A DNA stretch of 64,000 nt from Deinococcus sedimenti (GTDB taxonomy: Bacteria; Deinococcota; Deinococci; Deinococcales; Deinococcaceae), in contig NZ_BMQN01000004.1 of assembly GCF_014648135.1 (NCBI RefSeq), positions 62,001 through 126,000 of the forward strand, read 5' to 3'. Position numbers and translations under genes: made by a program. The notes beneath the pieces were generated by a model. That model did not search any database. It had not been told where the DNA came from and saw only the letters and a program-made list of their open reading frames with translations. Positions 58,472-64,000 of this stretch are shown here, one piece after another. How positions within the stretch are numbered: position 1 is the first letter of the stretch; every line of letters begins with the position of its first letter.

Positions 58472-59275
58472 ATGACCCAGCCGACGCCCGCAGTCCCCAC
58501 GCACCCCACCGCGCGGCCCGTCGTGCTCCTGACCGGGGCGTCCAGCGGGATCGGGCGGGCCACCGCGACGGAACTCGCGGGCCTGGGGTACGCGCTGGTC
58601 CTCGCCGCCCGCCGCGCCGACGAACTGCACGCGCTGGCGCGGCAACTCGACCCCAGCGGAGCCCGCGTGCTGGCCGTCCCCACCGACGTCACCGACGACG
58701 CCTCGCGCCGCGCACTGATCGCGGCGGCCCACGCGCACTTCGGGCACATCGACGTCCTGATCAACAACGCGGGCGTCACCATCGAGAAGGGCTGGTGGTG
58801 GGACGACACCGACCCCCTGCGCGTCCTGCGCGTGAACGTGGAGGCCCCCATCGAACTCACGCGGCTGGTCCTGCCGGAATTCCAGGCGCGCGGCAGCGGC
58901 CACATCCTGAACATCGGCTCCGTCGCCGGACGCGCCGCGACGAACGGCATGTACTCCGCCAGCAAATTCGGCATCCGCGGCTTCAGCCTCGCGCTGCGGC
59001 GCGAACTGCTCGGCACCGGCGTGCACGTCAGCCTGATCGCGCCCGGCTTCGTGAAAAGCGAGATGACCGCCAGCGCCCGCCTCCCCATGCCCGGCCCCGA
59101 GATCGTCGCCCGCGCCGTGGCCCGCGTCCTGCTGCAACCCAGGGCCGAGACCATCGTCCCGCGCCTGTACCGGCCCCTCGTGTGGCTGGAAGGTCTGTTC
59201 CCCGCGCTGGGCGACGCGGTCGTGCAGAAACTGATCTACCGCCGCTACGACCACAGCAGCGACACGAAACGCTGA
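58472..59275 (+). CDS. Short-chain dehydrogenase/reductase
   Basis: A 267-residue NAD(P)-dependent oxidoreductase. Rossmann motif [19 protein letters not shown], structural [12 protein letters not shown], Ser in [14 protein letters not shown], catalytic [12 protein letters not shown] (Tyr-x-x-x-Lys). The classical SDR set is complete. The ending ([29 protein letters not shown]) is typical of the branch with a membrane-proximal C-terminal helix (DltE/YqjQ-like). The ATG at 58472 follows GGAAGCTACC. Substrate unknown. Confidence 0.92.
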   Translation: MTQPTPAVPTHPTARPVVLLTGASSGIGRATATELAGLGYALVLAARRADELHALARQLDPSGARVLAVPTDVTDDASRRALIAAAHAHFGHIDVLINNAGVTIEKGWWWDDTDPLRVLRVNVEAPIELTRLVLPEFQARGSGHILNIGSVAGRAATNGMYSASKFGIRGFSLALRRELLGTGVHVSLIAPGFVKSEMTASARLPMPGPEIVARAVARVLLQPRAETIVPRLYRPLVWLEGLFPALGDAVVQKLIYRRYDHSSDTKR

Positions 59276-59284
59276 GGGTCAGCG

Positions 59285-60313
59285 TCAGCGCCAGTGCTGC
59301 GCCGGGCGGCCCTGTGCGTCCTTCCAGGCGTCCCAGCCGTTCACGGGCCGCACGCAGACCATCGCGGCGGCCTCTGACGCGGACTTCAGGTCCAGGTCGC
59401 GGGTGAGTTCCAGCCGGGCGTCGTCCAGGGGACGCAGCGTTCCGTCGGCCACCCAGGCGTCCCGCCGCGCCATGAACTTCTGCCAGCCCGGTTCGTCCCG
59501 GCGGCGCGCCGCACACTGACTGCCTGCCAGCAGCCGCCACGTCCCGCCCGGCAGGTAGAGGGCCTGCGCCGCGCAGCCCAGCGCGCGGAACGAGAAGCGC
59601 ACACCCCCGGCTGGCTCTGCGCTGTCCGCAGGCGTCTGTGCGCCCAGCAGCACGTCCCGTTCCTGCTGCGTGACGCGGTTCATCTCGGCGGCCGCCTGCG
59701 CCGCCAGCGTGAAGGACGCGATCCCGAACTGCCGCTGCACGTCCTCCACGACCGGGGTCTTCTCGCGCAGAATACGCGCCTCGTCCAGACGGCGCTGCTG
59801 CTGCGCCTGCACGCGCGCCACCGCCGCCCGCGCCCCGTCTGCGCGCCACACGGCCGGGTCGAACAGCAGCGCGAAATCATCCGCGAACGGCTGCGGCTCG
59901 CGGCCCAGTTCCAGCCGCAGCACCTCGTGTTCCTCGAAGGTCCCGCCCGGCTGGTGCAGGCGGTCCAGCACGGCCCACACCCGCCCATTCGTGAGGACCG
60001 CCCAGGGCGTCTTCTCGCTGGCGGCGTACGTGACGACCTGCTGGTAGTCCCGCGCGCTCAGCGTGACGTTCATGCCCTTGAGTTCCAGCGCGAACGTGCC
60101 GCCCGCCCGGATCAGGAAGTCCGCGCGGTGCCCGGCGCCGTTCGTTTCCTCCGGTACGACCTCCGCCGGGTTCCAGATGTCGAAACCCGCCGCGTGCAGC
60201 AGCCGCAGCACGATCGCCTGACGCACGATCGCCTCGCCCGGCACGGGAGCGTCGGCCAGCCACGCCTGGATGTGCGTGACGGCCTCCTGAACGGCTTCGG
60301 TGCGGCTGGGCAT
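59285..60313 (-). CDS. HSDR_N-type nuclease-fold protein with DUF4357
   Basis: A 342-residue stand-alone protein. Residues 10-150 match the type I restriction-enzyme R-subunit N-terminal PD-(D/E)xK fold: RQAIVLRLLHAAGFDIWNP, HRADFLIRAGGTFALELKGM (Asp and ExK) and YQQVVTYAASEKTPWAVLTN. Residues about 160-215 are helical. The C-terminus (about 245-342) is DUF4357-like: QKFMARRDAWVADGTLRPLD ... LTRDLDLKSASEAAAMVCVR, VNGWDAWKD. There is no helicase motor, methylase or specificity subunit nearby, so it is not a type I R-M system. It may be a solitary DNA-binding or nuclease protein, perhaps defensive. ATG at 60313. Confidence 0.82.
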   Translation of the reverse strand: MPSRTEAVQEAVTHIQAWLADAPVPGEAIVRQAIVLRLLHAAGFDIWNPAEVVPEETNGAGHRADFLIRAGGTFALELKGMNVTLSARDYQQVVTYAASEKTPWAVLTNGRVWAVLDRLHQPGGTFEEHEVLRLELGREPQPFADDFALLFDPAVWRADGARAAVARVQAQQQRRLDEARILREKTPVVEDVQRQFGIASFTLAAQAAAEMNRVTQQERDVLLGAQTPADSAEPAGGVRFSFRALGCAAQALYLPGGTWRLLAGSQCAARRRDEPGWQKFMARRDAWVADGTLRPLDDARLELTRDLDLKSASEAAAMVCVRPVNGWDAWKDAQGRPAQHWR

Positions 60314-60355
60314 GTGCGCCGAGTGTACCAGCGCCTCCGCGCCCGCACGGACGGA

Positions 60356-60390
60356 AACGCGCCTCCCCGGTCCACGTCGGGGGGCGCGTT
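60356..60390 (-). terminator. 14-bp near-perfect stem
   Basis: AACGCGCCTCCCCG pairs with TCGGGGGGCGCGTT around a 7-base loop. It stands just after the DUF4384 gene and before the HSDR_N gene on the same strand, separating them. Confidence 0.82.
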
Positions 60391-60404
60391 GCTGGGTGCT
60401 TCTC

Positions 60405-60995
60405 TTAGCGGCCGACGCTGTAGCGGACGGTGTCGCTGGTCCAGTTCTGCTGCGGGACGGGCTGCTCGACGGGGTTCACGACGATGCTCAGCGCCTGCGC
60501 GAAGCCCGCCTGGGTCTTGGGCTGCACGGTGGCGAAGGTTTCGCCCTGCTGATAGCTGCTGAGCTGGTCGAGGTTCAGAGGCGTGCGGCTGGCGATCACG
60601 AGGACCTTGTTGATGCCGCGCGGGCCGCTGATGTTGAACACGAAGTTGTCGCCCCGGTCGGGGAAGGTGCGGACCTGTCCGGCGCGGACGTAGGCGCTGC
60701 TGCTCAGGCGGTTGGGGAGGATCTGGTCGGTGGTGCCGTCGGGGTTGATGTTGAAGAGGTACACGTACGCGTCCTCGTTGACGGTGGTGCTGATGCGGAT
60801 GCGGTCGCCGACGCGGTACACGGGGGTGCGGTCGCCGCTGGTGTCGCGGTCCACCCAGACCTTCACGCTCAGGTCGGTGGGGACGGGGTTGACGATGATG
60901 CTCTGGGCGCTGAGTTTGGGCGCGGCCAGGGCGGGGGCGGCCAGCGTGCCGAGGAGGGTGGCGGTGAGGGCGATCAGCAGGGCAGGCTTCTTCAT
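60405..60995 (-). CDS. Exported DUF4384-domain protein
   Basis: A 196-residue secreted protein. The signal peptide is MKKPALLIALTATLLGTLAAPALA. The mature protein is a single DUF4384 beta-sandwich: VWVDRDTSGDRTPVYRVGDRI, DAYVYLFNINPDGTTDQILPN, and a C-terminal QTW-like strand. The domain is common in Deinococcus envelope/S-layer-associated proteins; ligand unknown. ATG at 60995 with GGAGC upstream. A 258-base GC-variable gap, with tRNA-Gln on its far side, lies upstream. Confidence 0.88.
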   Translation of the reverse strand: MKKPALLIALTATLLGTLAAPALAAPKLSAQSIIVNPVPTDLSVKVWVDRDTSGDRTPVYRVGDRIRISTTVNEDAYVYLFNINPDGTTDQILPNRLSSSAYVRAGQVRTFPDRGDNFVFNISGPRGINKVLVIASRTPLNLDQLSSYQQGETFATVQPKTQAGFAQALSIVVNPVEQPVPQQNWTSDTVRYSVGR

Positions 60996-61253
60996 GGGGT
61001 GCTCCAGGGGACGGGCCGCGCCCGGCCGCGCGGTGATTGTCGCCGTGCGGGGCTTGGTCGGGGTGGCGTGTTGTCCTGCCCTGAATGGTAAGCAAGGTCA
61101 CCTGACGCCCGGTGAAGGCAGGCTGACTCAACATGAGCTGGAACGTGATCTGGCTCATGATCGGCCGATCAGAAATGGGAATGCGGGGTCAGGGACGGCA
61201 GCAGGGGGGACAGCAGAAGCGGCCCGCCGGATCGCTCCGGGGGCCGCTGGGTC

Positions 61254-61327
61254 TGGCAGGGATACTAGGATTCGAACCTAGACAAACAGATCCAAAATCT
61301 GTTGTGCTGCCATTACACCATATCCCT
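61254..61327 (-). tRNA. tRNA-Gln (anticodon TTG)
   Basis: 74-base cloverleaf on the minus strand with encoded CCA: acceptor AGGGATA/TATCCCT, anticodon arm ACAGA-TTTTGGA-TCTGT, T-arm CTAGGTTCGAATCCTAG. The 5' base is A paired with T. Isolated from the other tRNA genes. Confidence 0.95.
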
Positions 61328-61365
61328 GTACTGCTCACCCGAACGGTGTGTTTCAGGCGGGTACG

Positions 61366-61395
61366 AGTATAGGGGCGGGCGGCGCCGCAGGTCAA
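61366..61395 (-). promoter_or_regulatory. Strong promoter of tRNA-Gln
   Basis: On the minus strand TTGACC, 18 bases, TATACT, ending 38 bases before the tRNA. It lies just outside repeat copy 3. Confidence 0.82.
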
Positions 61396-61405
61396 GACAT
61401 GCCCG

Positions 61406-61540
61406 TCATACGGATTCCGTTTGTTTCGCTGACAATCCGGAACCTCACCGGATTGCCAGCTCCACGTCCGGAACCCGTTTCGCTCCTGCTCGCTCTGCTC
61501 GAGTTGAAAAGTTTTGCAAACCTTTCAACCCGAGTCCATA

Positions 61541-61543
<3 letters not shown>
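61406..61543 (-). repeat. 132-bp hairpin-bearing repeat, copy 3, flanked by TGA triplets
   Basis: Element proper 61409-61540, exactly 132 bases, inserted in the opposite orientation to copies 1 and 2. TCA flanks it at 61406-61408 and 61541-61543; the latter is the TGA stop of the helicase gene. Read in the same sense as copy 1, the second hairpin is CTGGCAATCCGG/CCGGATTGTCAG, different bases but still paired. Confidence 0.85.

Positions 61544-64000
<2,457 letters not shown>

Noticed and set aside
57167..59254. 695-residue minus-strand open frame covering the subtilase and far upstream
   Set aside because: Only the part from ATG 58360 has a signal peptide and protease motifs; the rest is the antisense of the SDR gene, kept open by high GC.

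Overview
The window is chromosomal DNA of a high-GC bacterium, almost certainly a Deinococcus. The codon use, the many GTG starts, and the gene set (a DrRRA-type response regulator, LysK of the LysW lysine pathway, YebC, a VanW-family protein, 5-oxoprolinase genes, several short Deinococcus-type membrane proteins) point that way. About 65 protein genes and 5 tRNA genes are packed tightly on both strands. I see no rRNA, CRISPR array, complete insertion sequence or prophage.

Region 1 (1-5.2 kb): the 3'-truncated-by-window alaS, then a two-gene island of clearly AT-rich foreign sequence (about 2.56-4.56 kb). The island encodes a cell-wall-cutting protein (lysozyme-like transglycosylase domain plus CHAP amidase domain) fused to a GC-rich N-terminal domain, followed by a small lipoprotein. 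This is the layout of a polymorphic antibacterial effector with its immunity protein. The effector reading frame is broken by an apparent one-base loss in a G run. Region 2 (5.2-22.4 kb): a SARP-like response regulator, an amidohydrolase, YebC, a sugar-phosphate nucleotidyltransferase, an alpha/beta hydrolase without its nucleophile serine, the DrRRA-like regulator, a TerC protein behind a long leader, an esterase, an acyl-CoA ligase, RuvX, a PaaG-like hydratase, XdhC, RraA and an 8Fe-type ferredoxin protein.

Region 3 (22.4-28.6 kb): a compact operon for an exported cytochrome c, a PHM-like copper monooxygenase and a sulfocyanin-like cupredoxin, divergent from a two-component system; then murA. 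Region 4 (28.6-44.7 kb): a LysM-NlpC/P60 hydrolase, an MFS exporter, a decayed kinase-fold gene, an SLC13 transporter, lysK, purEK, a VanW protein, an EamA exporter, hisD, a gene that seems to start at CTG, and deoB. Region 5 (44.7-56.3 kb): an LptB-like ATPase, a DUF3084 coiled-coil protein, a sugar-binding protein, a KtrA-type K+ regulator, a degenerate GGDEF protein, pxpA, an S41 protein, pxpC-pxpB and a nitrilase-fold protein lacking the catalytic Cys. Region 6 (56.3-64 kb): a tRNA cluster (Ser-TGA, Ser-GCT, two identical Arg-ACG) behind a near-consensus promoter, a subtilase, an SDR, an HSDR_N/DUF4357 protein, a DUF4384 protein, tRNA-Gln, and the 5'-truncated MrfA-like helicase.

Two repeat families stand out. 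One is a 132-bp element with inverted ends and two internal hairpins. All three copies have exactly the same length, each sits between two TGA triplets, and in each case one TGA is the stop codon of a gene. Their stems differ in sequence but keep pairing. The second is a REP-like family with a GAATTCAGAG/CTCTGAATC stem in four intergenic spots. All function calls come from reading the sequence; no database search was run.
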